Origin: Bifidobacterium sp. ESL0690
Lineage (GTDB): Bacteria > Actinomycetota > Actinomycetes > Actinomycetales > Bifidobacteriaceae
Direction of reading: 5' to 3'
Length of the DNA: 64,000 nt
Assembly: GCF_029392315.1 (NCBI RefSeq)
Contig: NZ_CP113939.1
Coordinates: forward strand, 2,170,001 to 2,234,000
The notes below the pieces were generated by a model. That model was given only the letters and a program-made list of their open reading frames with translations. It had not been told where the DNA came from and did no database searches. Shown piece by piece: positions 36,295 to 45,307 of the stretch. A program made the translations under genes and the position numbers. Position 1 is the first letter of the stretch. Each line of letters starts with the position of its first letter.

Positions 36295-36395
36295 ATGTTA
36301 TTTATAAATAACATAACCACCCTATTGACCCCTCAATGTTATTTATAAATAACATAAACGGCGATTTTAAGGTATTTTGTTATTTATAAATAACA
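36295..36395. repeat. three AT-rich palindromes at exact 41-bp spacing
   Basis: The perfect 20-bp palindrome ATGTTATTTATAAATAACAT occupies 36295-36314 and 36336-36355. A third copy, perfect over 18 bp, is at 36378-36395. Centres are 41 bp apart in both cases (about four helical turns). The intervening DNA differs between the two gaps. The array lies in the 310-bp gap between convergent trmD and rsmD, so it is not an ordinary promoter operator for either. No gene is visible here. Confidence 0.85.
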
Positions 36396-36471
36396 TTCAC
36401 AGCTAGCTATGCTATACAGCTATTAATTCAGTATTAGGCAAATCTGCAATGAACCTCTTACCAGCGGCCAT

Positions 36472-37047
36472 TTAGCTGTGATCGATGTAGTAGACCTCGG
36501 TTTCGCCGTAGTGACGTTGGTCGGAGACCTGCCAGCCTTCCGGCATCGTCAGTGCGTCTGAGCGGGTCGAGCGCTCGAAAACCAGGACTGTCTGCTCGTC
36601 TGCGGCCGGGGACGCGACCAAGTCGGCAATGAGCTGGTTGCACTCTTCGGTCGTAAGTACGTAAGGCGGATCGGCGAAAATCACGTCGAAGGCAGGGCCA
36701 TCGTAGCCGGAAGCGATACGTTCGGCTCGTTTGCGCATCACGCGGGCCTTCATCGTGCGTGAATCCCACGCACGGTTGCGTTTGAGATTGCTCAGTTCCT
36801 TGTCAATCAACGCAGCGGCGGGCCCTGCTGACTCCACGGCCACCAGCTCGTCGGCACCACGCGAAAGCGCCTCAATGCCTAGAGCTCCGGTTCCAGCGAA
36901 CAAATCGAGCACACGGGCATTATCCAGCACTCCCCACGCATCAAGCTTGGAGAAAATGGCCTCTTTTGTCCTGTCTGTCGTCGGTCGAGTGCCCGGCTTG
37001 GCCTTGGCCAGCTCGAACCCTTTGAATCGTCCCGCAATCACACGCAT
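36472..37047 (-). CDS. rsmD: 16S rRNA (guanine(966)-N2)-methyltransferase RsmD
   Basis: 191 residues. It begins MRVIAGRFKGFELAKAKPGT with the family's start (IAGxxKG) and RPTTDRTKEAIFSKL. The SAM-binding motif is VLDLFAGTGALGIEALSRGA, and the catalytic DPPY is in VIFADPPYVL. The C-terminal block ETEVYYIDHS is typical. The gene is 28 bp downstream of recG, which reads toward it; recG-rsmD order is common in Actinobacteria. Confidence 0.95.
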   Translation of the reverse strand: MRVIAGRFKGFELAKAKPGTRPTTDRTKEAIFSKLDAWGVLDNARVLDLFAGTGALGIEALSRGADELVAVESAGPAAALIDKELSNLKRNRAWDSRTMKARVMRKRAERIASGYDGPAFDVIFADPPYVLTTEECNQLIADLVASPAADEQTVLVFERSTRSDALTMPEGWQVSDQRHYGETEVYYIDHS

Positions 37048-37075
37048 AATTCCACCTTATAGCTATATAAAGAGC

Positions 37076-39871
37076 TCAGTTGCTCAAGATTTCGGATTCG
37101 CCGCCACGGGTGAAGTCCAAAACGGCACCGGCAAGCTGGGTCTGGTCGGCAAGTGTCGGATCATGCTTAAGCAAAGCTTCCGCCTGTTCGCGGGCATCGG
37201 CGATAATCTTGGCATCCTTGACCACACGCAGCAGCTTCAGGCCTGACTTGCCACCGGACTGGGCGTCGCCCAACACATCGCCGGCACCGCGCAGTTCAAG
37301 GTCGGCCTGCGCAATTTCAGCACCGTCGAGCGAGCCTTCGATGACCTTCAAGCGCTGCTCGGCGATGCTCCCCGGTTCGGCGCGCGAGATGAGGAACGCC
37401 CAAGAATCGGTGCCGCCTCGGCCCACGCGGCCACGCAGTTGATGCAGCTGGGAAAGTCCATAACGGTCAGCATCGAAAATAGTAATGCAACTTGCTTGCG
37501 GCACGTCCACACCGACTTCGATAACGGTGGTCGCCACAAGAATCGGCGTCTTGCCGGATTCGAAATCAGCCATCACCTGTCGCTTGGTTTCGTCATCATC
37601 ACGGCCAGTCAACGTCGCAAACTTGATGCCGGCAAATTGCGGCAGCGACGAAAGCCGCTGGGCGATTTCATCGACGGCATGCAGCGGTGGCTTGGGCTCG
37701 CGCGGCGTGCCATCATCGTTTTCGTCACCGTAATCATCGACTTCCACGAATCCACTTTCGGTATCATCGCTGCCCAAGCCAGCCGCCGAAGATTTCCGTC
37801 GACCGCCAGTGTCGGAACCTACACCCGCAGAAGCTCCCCCGGCTTTGCCTGCAGCTGCAGCCGCCACTTCCGCATCGGCTTCGTCCGCGTCAATCCTCGG
37901 ACAGACGACGTACGCCCGCTCCCCTGCGTCGATACGCCGGCGGATGTGCACAAACATCTGGGCCATCATATTGCCATCGGCTTCAGGCACGATGAACGTG
38001 CGAATCGGCTTGCGTCCGCCGGGCAGCTCGGTGAGCCATGAAATATCAAGATCGCCGAACCATGTCATCGCCGCGGTGCGCGGAATCGGTGTCGCCGTCA
38101 TGACGAGCAGATGCGGGGTCTTCTCGCCTTTCGAACGCAAAATCTCGCGCTGCTCGACACCAAAGCGATGCTGCTCATCAATGACCACCAGCGCGAGGTT
38201 TGGCGCCTGAAACATCTTGGAAAAAGCGGCATGCGTGGCAATGATAATGCCGGGTTCACCGCTGGCCGCCGTCGCAAGCGCCTTGCGCCGTGCCGCCAGT
38301 TTCATCCCCCCAGTCAACAGCGTCACCGGAATAGTCGAAGACTGATTATCGAGCTTTCCCTTATCCTTGCTGTTGTCTTTGCCATCGGAATCGAGGTCAA
38401 AAGCCGTTGTTCTATCGTCATTGCCACCGGAAATCTTGGCAACCATACTGCTGACGGTCTCGAAATGCTGCTCGGCGAGCACCTGCGTAGGCGCCACCAA
38501 CACGGCCTGATTGCCGGAACCCACGGCCTGCAGCATGGCTGCGAGCGCCACCACAGTTTTGCCGCTTCCGACCTCGCCCTGAAGCAGCCGTTGCATCGGA
38601 TAGCTGCGTCCCATGTCCTCGCAGATGGTATCGATAACATCCTGCTGGCCTTTGGTCAAGGTAAACGGCAGCGAGGCGACAAACCTATCACGCAACCCAG
38701 CATCCCTACATTTGAACGTCTCAGCCTTACGCGCGTCCTCGCGTTCCTGCAGCACGGAAATCTGGGAGACGAACGCCTCCTCATAGCGCAACGTTGCCAA
38801 CGCCGCATGAAACGCCTTGGTTGATTGCGGATCGTGAATGGCCGCAAACGCATCGGCTCGGTGCATAAGATGCTTGGAATCGATGACATCCTGTGGCAGC
38901 ACGTCGGGAATCGCGGCACGCAAGGCAAGGTCATCTACTTTATTATTTGCAAGACCATTGCCGCCGTCATCATTTATGGTATTATCGGGAACAGAGCCAA
39001 CATTATTATCTTCGCTATCACTTTCCGATAACCCGCCATCTTGCTCAGCAGAACCATTGCCAGCATCATCACTCCTTCTGAGCGCCGCTTCCCCACTGGC
39101 ACGCAAGGCATCAAGCATCGCGACAATGGATTCATGGATATGTTCGGTCGAGATGCGCGAAGTAGCATGATAGACAGGGCGCGGGCGGCAGACGTGCCGC
39201 AGAGCTTCGTAAGCGGTGGAAGCGTCGAATTTCAAGGCATTGGGAGCCCGAACCGGCTGAGAATGCGAAGTGGGAGCACCAACACTGGCTGAAACGACAC
39301 CTTGCGGTTCCAACTGTGTATTGGAGTGATTAGAAATATCGTCGAAAGAAAGTTCACCAGTACTTGCGGAGCCCGACGCTGCTGCCGGGTTGGCGAATAC
39401 ATTCGCGCCTTGCGGCATCACGGTAAGCACTTCGGGATGGGTGAATTGCAACTGGCCGTTGAACTCCGTGGGCGTGCCTGCAAGAACGACGTCGGCGCCC
39501 GAATGCAAGCGTCCGCTCATCCAGTCCATATATTGCTTTTTATGCGAGAAAAAGACCAACCGGCAATTCGACGCCGGAACCTGGCGGCTTGCGGCGAACG
39601 CACCATCGTCAACAACCGCTTCCAGTCGGTACCCGCGTCTGCCGCCCATCGGAATGACCCGCGCAAAGCGCACCACGGCCGCGAACGCCATCGGCATGCC
39701 GACTTTGGCCTCACGGATCGCCCGCAGCGGCACAGGCTCGGTGACGCGGAACGGGTAGTAGGTCAAGGCGTCGCCGACCGTCACCATGCCAAGCCCCTTG
39801 AGCGCGCTGACTCGCCGTTTGTTGGCGATTAGTGCGGAAATCGGGGTGGTAAGGGTGACGGTGTTGCTCAT
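37076..39871 (-). CDS. recG: ATP-dependent DNA helicase RecG
   Basis: 931 residues, against about 700-750 in most bacteria. It unwinds branched DNA and remodels stalled forks. Wedge domain start (ISALIANKRRVSALKGLGM...YYPFR), Walker A QGEVGSGKTVVALAA (around residue 435), Walker B DEQHRFGV (565-571), the MTATPIPRT motif, and C-terminal helicase motifs (ATTVIEVGVDVPQASC; GLSQLHQLRGRVGRG) are all intact. Extra length comes from four hydrophilic inserts at about residues 160-210, 265-315, 482-513 and 665-728, rich in Ser, Asp, Asn and Gly. Confidence 0.95.
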   Translation of the reverse strand: MSNTVTLTTPISALIANKRRVSALKGLGMVTVGDALTYYPFRVTEPVPLRAIREAKVGMPMAFAAVVRFARVIPMGGRRGYRLEAVVDDGAFAASRQVPASNCRLVFFSHKKQYMDWMSGRLHSGADVVLAGTPTEFNGQLQFTHPEVLTVMPQGANVFANPAAASGSASTGELSFDDISNHSNTQLEPQGVVSASVGAPTSHSQPVRAPNALKFDASTAYEALRHVCRPRPVYHATSRISTEHIHESIVAMLDALRASGEAALRRSDDAGNGSAEQDGGLSESDSEDNNVGSVPDNTINDDGGNGLANNKVDDLALRAAIPDVLPQDVIDSKHLMHRADAFAAIHDPQSTKAFHAALATLRYEEAFVSQISVLQEREDARKAETFKCRDAGLRDRFVASLPFTLTKGQQDVIDTICEDMGRSYPMQRLLQGEVGSGKTVVALAAMLQAVGSGNQAVLVAPTQVLAEQHFETVSSMVAKISGGNDDRTTAFDLDSDGKDNSKDKGKLDNQSSTIPVTLLTGGMKLAARRKALATAASGEPGIIIATHAAFSKMFQAPNLALVVIDEQHRFGVEQREILRSKGEKTPHLLVMTATPIPRTAAMTWFGDLDISWLTELPGGRKPIRTFIVPEADGNMMAQMFVHIRRRIDAGERAYVVCPRIDADEADAEVAAAAAGKAGGASAGVGSDTGGRRKSSAAGLGSDDTESGFVEVDDYGDENDDGTPREPKPPLHAVDEIAQRLSSLPQFAGIKFATLTGRDDDETKRQVMADFESGKTPILVATTVIEVGVDVPQASCITIFDADRYGLSQLHQLRGRVGRGGTDSWAFLISRAEPGSIAEQRLKVIEGSLDGAEIAQADLELRGAGDVLGDAQSGGKSGLKLLRVVKDAKIIADAREQAEALLKHDPTLADQTQLAGAVLDFTRGGESEILSN

Positions 39872-40033
39872 ATCTCTATTCTATTGAAGGCCGACGAACG
39901 CCTTGAAAACGTTGACAAATCCGACCTTGCATCTTTCCAACACAGATACATGGAAGCGAGCCGTAATATGAATATGAGATCATACACATTCATTCGTATC
40001 GCGAAACAGCTGAAATGACTTTCCCAATACGGA

Positions 40034-40117
40034 AATCCCGCACAACCAGCAAATACATTTCTCAAACGGCTCTATTCAGCCAATTTGCCAAACCTATTTG
40101 TCTACTTGTGCGGGATT
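40034..40117. repeat. 12-bp inverted repeat with 60-nt loop
   Basis: AATCCCGCACAA at 40034-40045 is the exact complement of TTGTGCGGGATT at 40106-40117. It lies between recG and the MFS gene in a 295-bp gap with no gene. It could be a structured RNA or terminator element. Confidence 0.45.
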
Positions 40118-40166
40118 GATCGGAAGAAGCCGCTTACGCAACGACTTCCCGACCTCGATTCACCGA

Positions 40167-41756
40167 CTACTGGCGCTTGGAGGCGTCATCCGTCGAAGTC
40201 TGCTTGGAAAGACCGAAGGAGATGATGAACGCGATGATGGCGAGCACCAGAGCGAAGGTGAATCCCCAACGCGAACCGGTGACGAAAGCCATCGCCTTGC
40301 CACCGGAATGGGAAGCAGCCTGACCGGCGCCGAGCAGAATGGTGGCGACGGCGGTGATGACCGCGCCGACAACTTGCTGCATGGTGTTCAGGATGGTGGA
40401 GCCATCGGTCGAAAGGTGCTGCGGCAGCGAGGCGAGCGCCGAGGACTGGGCCGGGCTCATGGCCATCGGGATGCCGATCATCAGGATGACATGTGCGCAG
40501 ATGATGTAGCCCACAGAAGTCGACGGGCCTGCCAGCATCAGCAGGACGACACCGATCATGGAGAGCACCAACCCGCCACGTACGAGCCACTTTGCGCCAA
40601 CGACATCGTAGAGGCGTCCGGCGAACATGGAGACCACCGCGTTGGCCACGCCGCCAGGCAGCATCACCAGGCCGGTGAGCGCGACCTTCACGCCGAGGCC
40701 GTTCTGCAATTCCTGAGGCATCAAGTACATCGTCGCCAACGTAATACCAAAGTTCATCATCACGATAAGCGCGCCCACGGTGAACTGGCGAATGCCCAAC
40801 GCATGCAGGTCGATGACTGGGTTGTTCATGTGCAGCTGACGGTAGCTATACGTAGCAATGGCAGCGATGCCGACGACCAGAATGGCGATAACCGGCAGTG
40901 AGAAACCGAAGTCACTAATCAGGCTGACACCGAGCACGAAGCCGCCGAAACCGACAATCGAGGTGATGCAGGAAAGCGCGTCGATGCTCGGCTTAGTGAG
41001 CTTGTAGGCGTTGACCATCCAGATCGAGGCGCAGACCAGCGCAACCAGCGCGATTGCAGCGAAGAAGAAGAAAATCGCACGCCACGAGAACGCACCGATG
41101 AGCGCACCGGCGAGGGTCGGGCCGATGGCCGGAGCGAACATCACTACGAGACCGGCCATACCCATGGCCGCACCGATCTTATTGAGCGGGAACACTTCAA
41201 GAATGACGGAGAACATCATCGGCAGCACCAGGCCGGTCGAGATGCCCTGGATCATACGGCCCGCGAGCAGGACGCCGAACGAAGTGCCCGGTGCGAAGCC
41301 AGAAATCAGCGACCCGACGAAGAACATCGCAAGCGCGAACAGCAGCAGCGGCTTCGACGGAATCCACTTCAGCAGAAGGCTGGTGAACGGCAACACGATG
41401 CCGATGACGAGCATGTAGCCCACCACCATCCACTGCGCGGTGCCGGAACTGATATGGAAACTGACCATCAGGTCAGGCAGCGCGATATTCATCGCGGTCT
41501 CGCTGAGCATTCCAAGGAACGCACCGAGATACAGTCCGAGCATCGTCAGGTTCGGATGTTTGACATCGATACGCGCTTTCAACGGTTTGTGCGGTGATGT
41601 CGGGTCTTCTTCCGCGCGCTTCGACTTTCCTTTGGTGCTTCCGAGAGGCATTGATACTGCCCCGGCGTTGAGCGCTACCGAAGCACCGCTTCCGTTTCTG
41701 TTTTCCCGCAACGTCCCATTTTCAGGCGCAGTTGACCTAGACATGGCAGAGCCCAT
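40167..41756 (-). CDS. MFS exporter, DHA2 (EmrB/QacA) family
   Basis: 529 residues from MGSAMSRSTAPENG at 41756, which has GGAG upstream; an ATG seven codons earlier lacks a good site. A hydrophilic N-terminal tail of about 65 residues leads to a 14-segment MFS core: GLYLGAFLGMLSETAMNIALPDLM is typical of DHA2, followed by LAGRMIQGISTGLVLPMMFS (motif C region). Substrate unknown; probably multidrug or metabolite export driven by the proton gradient. It lies between recG and the island and is in the same direction. Confidence 0.88.
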   Translation of the reverse strand: MGSAMSRSTAPENGTLRENRNGSGASVALNAGAVSMPLGSTKGKSKRAEEDPTSPHKPLKARIDVKHPNLTMLGLYLGAFLGMLSETAMNIALPDLMVSFHISSGTAQWMVVGYMLVIGIVLPFTSLLLKWIPSKPLLLFALAMFFVGSLISGFAPGTSFGVLLAGRMIQGISTGLVLPMMFSVILEVFPLNKIGAAMGMAGLVVMFAPAIGPTLAGALIGAFSWRAIFFFFAAIALVALVCASIWMVNAYKLTKPSIDALSCITSIVGFGGFVLGVSLISDFGFSLPVIAILVVGIAAIATYSYRQLHMNNPVIDLHALGIRQFTVGALIVMMNFGITLATMYLMPQELQNGLGVKVALTGLVMLPGGVANAVVSMFAGRLYDVVGAKWLVRGGLVLSMIGVVLLMLAGPSTSVGYIICAHVILMIGIPMAMSPAQSSALASLPQHLSTDGSTILNTMQQVVGAVITAVATILLGAGQAASHSGGKAMAFVTGSRWGFTFALVLAIIAFIISFGLSKQTSTDDASKRQ

Positions 41757-41977
41757 GTTTTTCTTTCTCCATTTCATTCCTGCGTCTTATCGCCGTTTAC
41801 GGTCGCACAGGACATTCGTGCATCGCGCCTTCGAGCGCGCTTCCATTGCAAGGGTGGCGCCGAACGCGCCCACTTTATGTTGGCAGGAACCCCTCAATTC
41901 CCAAAGCGAAACCTTATTATTAGCACCTCACTGGACAACACTGCGAAGACAAGTACACAGACATAGCTACACAAAAC

Positions 41978-42025
41978 ATGAAAAAGCCTCCGACGCCGAA
42001 CGACGTACGGAGGCTTTAAATTGCT
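41978..42025 (-). repeat. 48-bp direct repeat copy 1, containing a terminator, island left edge
   Basis: This 48-bp block is 46/48 identical to 50199-50246 and in the same orientation. Inside it AAAGCCTCCG (41983-41992) pairs with CGGAGGCTTT (42008-42017). Read on the minus strand it ends in a T-run and so terminates the EIIC gene. It marks the left boundary of the 8.2-kb sugar island. Confidence 0.85.
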
Positions 42026-42055
42026 ATTGACTATTGGCTATTCGCTTTTACACGA

Positions 42056-43267
42056 CTAAGCCGTTGCCGCAGCTTCGGCCGCCGCCTTTTCGTCGACGGC
42101 AACACCAACTTCGGTATTCAAAGCGGCTTCGGTTTCAGAGCTTTCCTCAAGCAGCTCACGATCCTCTTCGGAACGAACCTCGTCCTTTTCGACTTTCAGA
42201 TCGTCCACAGGGAACTTGAACACGAGAGTCAAGACAAAGGCGACCACCATGGCGACCACGCAGGAAATAACGTAGGTCACGAAGCCATGGCCGAAGAACA
42301 CGGGCAATGTCGCGATGCTGGGAAGAGCGAACGCATGGGCCTGGACCCCGGAATATCCGGCTATCGCACCGCCGACACCACCACCGATGCACACGGCGGC
42401 AAGAGGCATCTTGCGCGGAAGGTTCACGCCGAACATCGCAGGTTCGGTGATACCGAACAAAGCCGAAATACTGGCGGAAATGCAGGTTGTCTTGAACGGA
42501 GCGTCATGGCTCTTGAGCATCACGGCCAACGCAGCACCGGCCTGGGCGAACACCGGAGGACCCATCAGGGCGAGTACCGTATCATGTCCGGATACCGCAA
42601 GATTGTTCATGCCAATGAGAATCAGGCTCCAGTGGAAGCCAAAGATGACCATCGGCTGCACCGCAGCGCCCAACAGCAGACCTGCGATAATCGGAGAAAG
42701 TGCGTACACCCATTCGTATCCGGCGGCGAGTCCGTCGCCGACCACCTTACCGAACGGACCGAACAGCAGCAACGTCACCGAGCCGACGAACAGTACACAG
42801 ATCAGCGGGGTAAGGAACCCGCGAATCACTTCCGGCAGGACCTTGTCAAGCCATTGCTGCACGAATCTGAGCAGACCAATCGCCAGAATGATGGGCAGCA
42901 CGCTCGAGGCATATTTGACGCCCAGCATCGGTATGCCGAAGAACGAGAGGGTGGTGCCCTTTTCCTGCACTTTTACGAGTGCGGGATACAGCAGCAGGCA
43001 AGCGATGACGACGGCGATATACGGGTTGGTCTTGAATTGCTTGGCGGAAGTGTAAGCGAGCATGACGGGAAGGAACGTGAACACGCACGAAGCCATCGCG
43101 TCAAGCACCAGATACGTATTCCCAGAAGCATCCAGCACCTTGCAGCTAGTCAGAATGATCAGCACGCCCTTCATGATGCCGGCTGCCGAAAGCAGGTTCA
43201 CAATGGGAAGGAAAATGCCGGAAATACCGTCGATGACGATATTCAGCAGACTCTTTTTCTTGGCCAT
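42056..43267 (-). CDS. PTS EIIC permease, glucoside type, without EIIB or EIIA domains
   Basis: 403 residues from MAKKKSLLNIVIDGISGI at 43267 (GGAG 8 nt upstream). About ten membrane segments form a complete IIC-Bgl-like core (LPIVNLLSAAGIMKGVL; GSVTLLLFGPFGKVVGDGL; ALFGITEPAMFGVNLPRKMP). GITEPAMFGVNL is the sugar-binding signature of IIC of the glucose/beta-glucoside class. The EIIB domain that normally starts such proteins, with its phosphorylated Cys, is absent, and no EIIA is encoded nearby. The acidic C-terminal tail is extra. It may act as a facilitator that delivers unphosphorylated sugar to the neighbouring kinase. Last gene of the cluster, 5 bp after the kinase. Confidence 0.88.
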   Translation of the reverse strand: MAKKKSLLNIVIDGISGIFLPIVNLLSAAGIMKGVLIILTSCKVLDASGNTYLVLDAMASCVFTFLPVMLAYTSAKQFKTNPYIAVVIACLLLYPALVKVQEKGTTLSFFGIPMLGVKYASSVLPIILAIGLLRFVQQWLDKVLPEVIRGFLTPLICVLFVGSVTLLLFGPFGKVVGDGLAAGYEWVYALSPIIAGLLLGAAVQPMVIFGFHWSLILIGMNNLAVSGHDTVLALMGPPVFAQAGAALAVMLKSHDAPFKTTCISASISALFGITEPAMFGVNLPRKMPLAAVCIGGGVGGAIAGYSGVQAHAFALPSIATLPVFFGHGFVTYVISCVVAMVVAFVLTLVFKFPVDDLKVEKDEVRSEEDRELLEESSETEAALNTEVGVAVDEKAAAEAAATA

Positions 43268-43272
43268 ACCGT

Positions 43273-44289
43273 TCACTCCTTGGTAAAGTTGTTGACCAGC
43301 ACCTTGCCTTCAGGCGCTTTTTGTTCTTCGTCGTCGGATTGCTCTTCCGACTTCTTGATTGAGCCGTCCACGTCTTCCTTGTTGACGAAGTATTCACGCT
43401 CGTCAACGCCGCGCAGGTAGCACTGCAGCGCACCTACCAGGTTTGCGTCGTTCTGGAACTTGCAGCTGACCACTTCCGCCTGGGAGACGAAATACGGGCA
43501 GGTCGCATAGAGTTTCTGCAGATTGGCACGAATGGCCTCGATGAAGGCGGGCTGGGCCGAAATGCCGCCGCCGATGGCAAACCGTTCCGGGTCGACGATG
43601 TTCTGGATATTGAATATCTGAACCGCGATGTCATGGGCATAGTGGTCCAGGCAATCCAACGCCTCGGGCTCTCCCGCGTTGACGGCCTCGAAGAATTTCA
43701 CGCCATCGATGGAAGCCGGATCGACGCCCTTGACGCTTGCATAGTTGGCGCACAAAGCAGGAGTGCCGCATTGGTTGCCCCACACGCCTTCACGGGTCGG
43801 GCCTTCATCGCGCGAAGTGATGATGTAGCTCACTTCTCCGGCAGAGAAGTGCGGACCACGATGAAGCATGTGGTTCTTGATGATGCCGCCGCCGATCATG
43901 GTGCCGAACAGGAGAACGAACCCGTCGCTGACATCTTTCAGCGCGCCGACGGTAGCTTCTGCTGTCGCGGCGCACTTCGCATCGTTGTCCATCACGATCC
44001 GCACCGGGCAATGGCTGAAAAGCTCATGGCGAAGATAGAAATCGTCATTGTAGCGCAGCGCGCCGCCCATGGCGCAGTATCCCTCATCCGCATCAATGAT
44101 GCCGGGCATCGAAATCGCTATGCCCTGCACGCCAGGCTCCTGCTTGAAAAGCTGGGTCAGCGCGGCGATCAATTCCTCGCGGCCCGTTTGCGGGGTGGGA
44201 ATCGAGCCACGTGAGGTAATTGAGCTGTCTTCGAGCATATATGCGTATTTGATATTTGTTCCGCCGATATCAATAGCCAAAATTTTCAT
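43273..44289 (-). CDS. ROK family sugar kinase
   Basis: 338 residues from MKILAIDIGGTNIKYAYM at 44289, with AAGGAAA upstream. The ATP phosphate loop DIGGTN, the sugar site RIVMDNDAKCAATAE with catalytic Asp103, the second phosphate loop LLFGTMIGGGII and the Glu152 strand (SAGEVSYI) are present. The CxCGxxGC zinc motif of many ROK kinases is missing, as in the BglK (beta-glucoside kinase) group. An acidic C-terminal tail is extra. It would phosphorylate a sugar at O6 after uptake by the EIIC permease just downstream. Part of the island operon. Confidence 0.88.
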   Translation of the reverse strand: MKILAIDIGGTNIKYAYMLEDSSITSRGSIPTPQTGREELIAALTQLFKQEPGVQGIAISMPGIIDADEGYCAMGGALRYNDDFYLRHELFSHCPVRIVMDNDAKCAATAEATVGALKDVSDGFVLLFGTMIGGGIIKNHMLHRGPHFSAGEVSYIITSRDEGPTREGVWGNQCGTPALCANYASVKGVDPASIDGVKFFEAVNAGEPEALDCLDHYAHDIAVQIFNIQNIVDPERFAIGGGISAQPAFIEAIRANLQKLYATCPYFVSQAEVVSCKFQNDANLVGALQCYLRGVDEREYFVNKEDVDGSIKKSEEQSDDEEQKAPEGKVLVNNFTKE

Positions 44290-44451
44290 GATGTTTCCTT
44301 GCGATATCTTTATTGGAACTTTGAGGCAGAGTTCAACCTTGAATTCCATCAAAAAATCGAATTTTTTATCGAATCGTGAAAGCAACATAGCTTTAACGAT
44401 TACATTACCATTAATTGAATCATCGTATTTTTTTATTTATCGTCGGGCCTC

Positions 44452-44493
44452 ACCAGTGGATTTCAGTATCACAAAACTCTGAAACCCACTGGT
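44452..44493 (-). terminator. hairpin between aldolase and kinase genes
   Basis: ACCAGTGGATTTCAG pairs with CTGAAACCCACTGGT, one mismatch, loop 12 nt. It lies 89 bp after the aldolase stop, within a 292-bp gap, and could cause partial termination before the kinase and permease genes. Confidence 0.5.
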
Positions 44494-44581
44494 TTAACCC
44501 TAACAGTTCGATGACCACGATGACACAGATTATTGCTGAAAGTCACCGAACCGCTTTGACCGGAGTATAAAACCGACGAGC

Positions 44582-45259
44582 CTATACGGTCGCCATGGTC
44601 TTTCCTGCGCCCGTAAGTCCTTCGAAGTCAGCGGTGAAATCATCCACCGCTGCATCGATGGCTGCGTTCTTGGTCAACGAATCGATGACCGAAGACGCAA
44701 TCGTGGCAGCACCGACACCGTGGACCGCCAGCTTGAGGACCTGTTCGGAGTTCTTGAAGCTCGCCGCCAAAACCTCGCAGTGCAGATTGTTGGCTCTGAA
44801 GATGTCGTGGATCTTGCACGCGACGTCGATGCCGTCGTAACCCATGTTGTCGATGCGGTTGATGTACGGCGCCGCATAAACCGCGCCGGCCTTGGCCGCT
44901 ATGAACGCCTGCAGCGGAGTATAGATCGCCGTCGCAGTGACATTGATGCCCTCGGCGGACAGCTGCTTGATTGCCTTGAATCCTTCCGGAATGCTGGGAA
45001 CCTTGGGGAACGTGTTGTTTCCCAGTTCCTTGACAATCCGGTGGGCGTCGGCAACCATACCCTCGGCGTCCCTGGCGACCACTTGCGCATGCAACTCGCG
45101 GTCCGGCCCGATAATGGAACGAATCTCGTGCAGCACCTCGAAGGGAGGCCGCCCGGCTTTCGCCAGAATCGAAGGATTGGTCGTCACACCATCAATCGGA
45201 TAGTACTCGACCAAACGTTTGATGGCCTCGGTATCCGCATCATCAATGATGAGTTTCAT
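44582..45259 (-). CDS. fsa: fructose-6-phosphate aldolase (FSA)
   Basis: 225 residues, the length of E. coli FsaA/B. The Schiff-base Lys is Lys86 in FPKVPSIPEGFKAIK. Gln59 and Tyr132 (HAQVVA; APYINRID) mark FSA rather than transaldolase, which has other residues there. It cleaves fructose 6-phosphate or 1-deoxy analogues to glyceraldehyde 3-phosphate plus dihydroxyacetone or hydroxyacetone. It lies 48 bp downstream of the glycyl radical enzyme, as fsa genes do in E. coli beside ybiW and pflD. Confidence 0.92.
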   Translation of the reverse strand: MKLIIDDADTEAIKRLVEYYPIDGVTTNPSILAKAGRPPFEVLHEIRSIIGPDRELHAQVVARDAEGMVADAHRIVKELGNNTFPKVPSIPEGFKAIKQLSAEGINVTATAIYTPLQAFIAAKAGAVYAAPYINRIDNMGYDGIDVACKIHDIFRANNLHCEVLAASFKNSEQVLKLAVHGVGAATIASSVIDSLTKNAAIDAAVDDFTADFEGLTGAGKTMATV

Positions 45260-45307
45260 GGTTATTTCCTTTCATTGCCAACATTTAAGAAAATCGCGAT
45301 TTGCGAA

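Noticed and set aside
36295..36395. CRISPR array from the three regularly spaced repeats
   Set aside because: Only three short, fully palindromic copies, 18-20 bp, with gaps of 21-22 bp and no cas genes.
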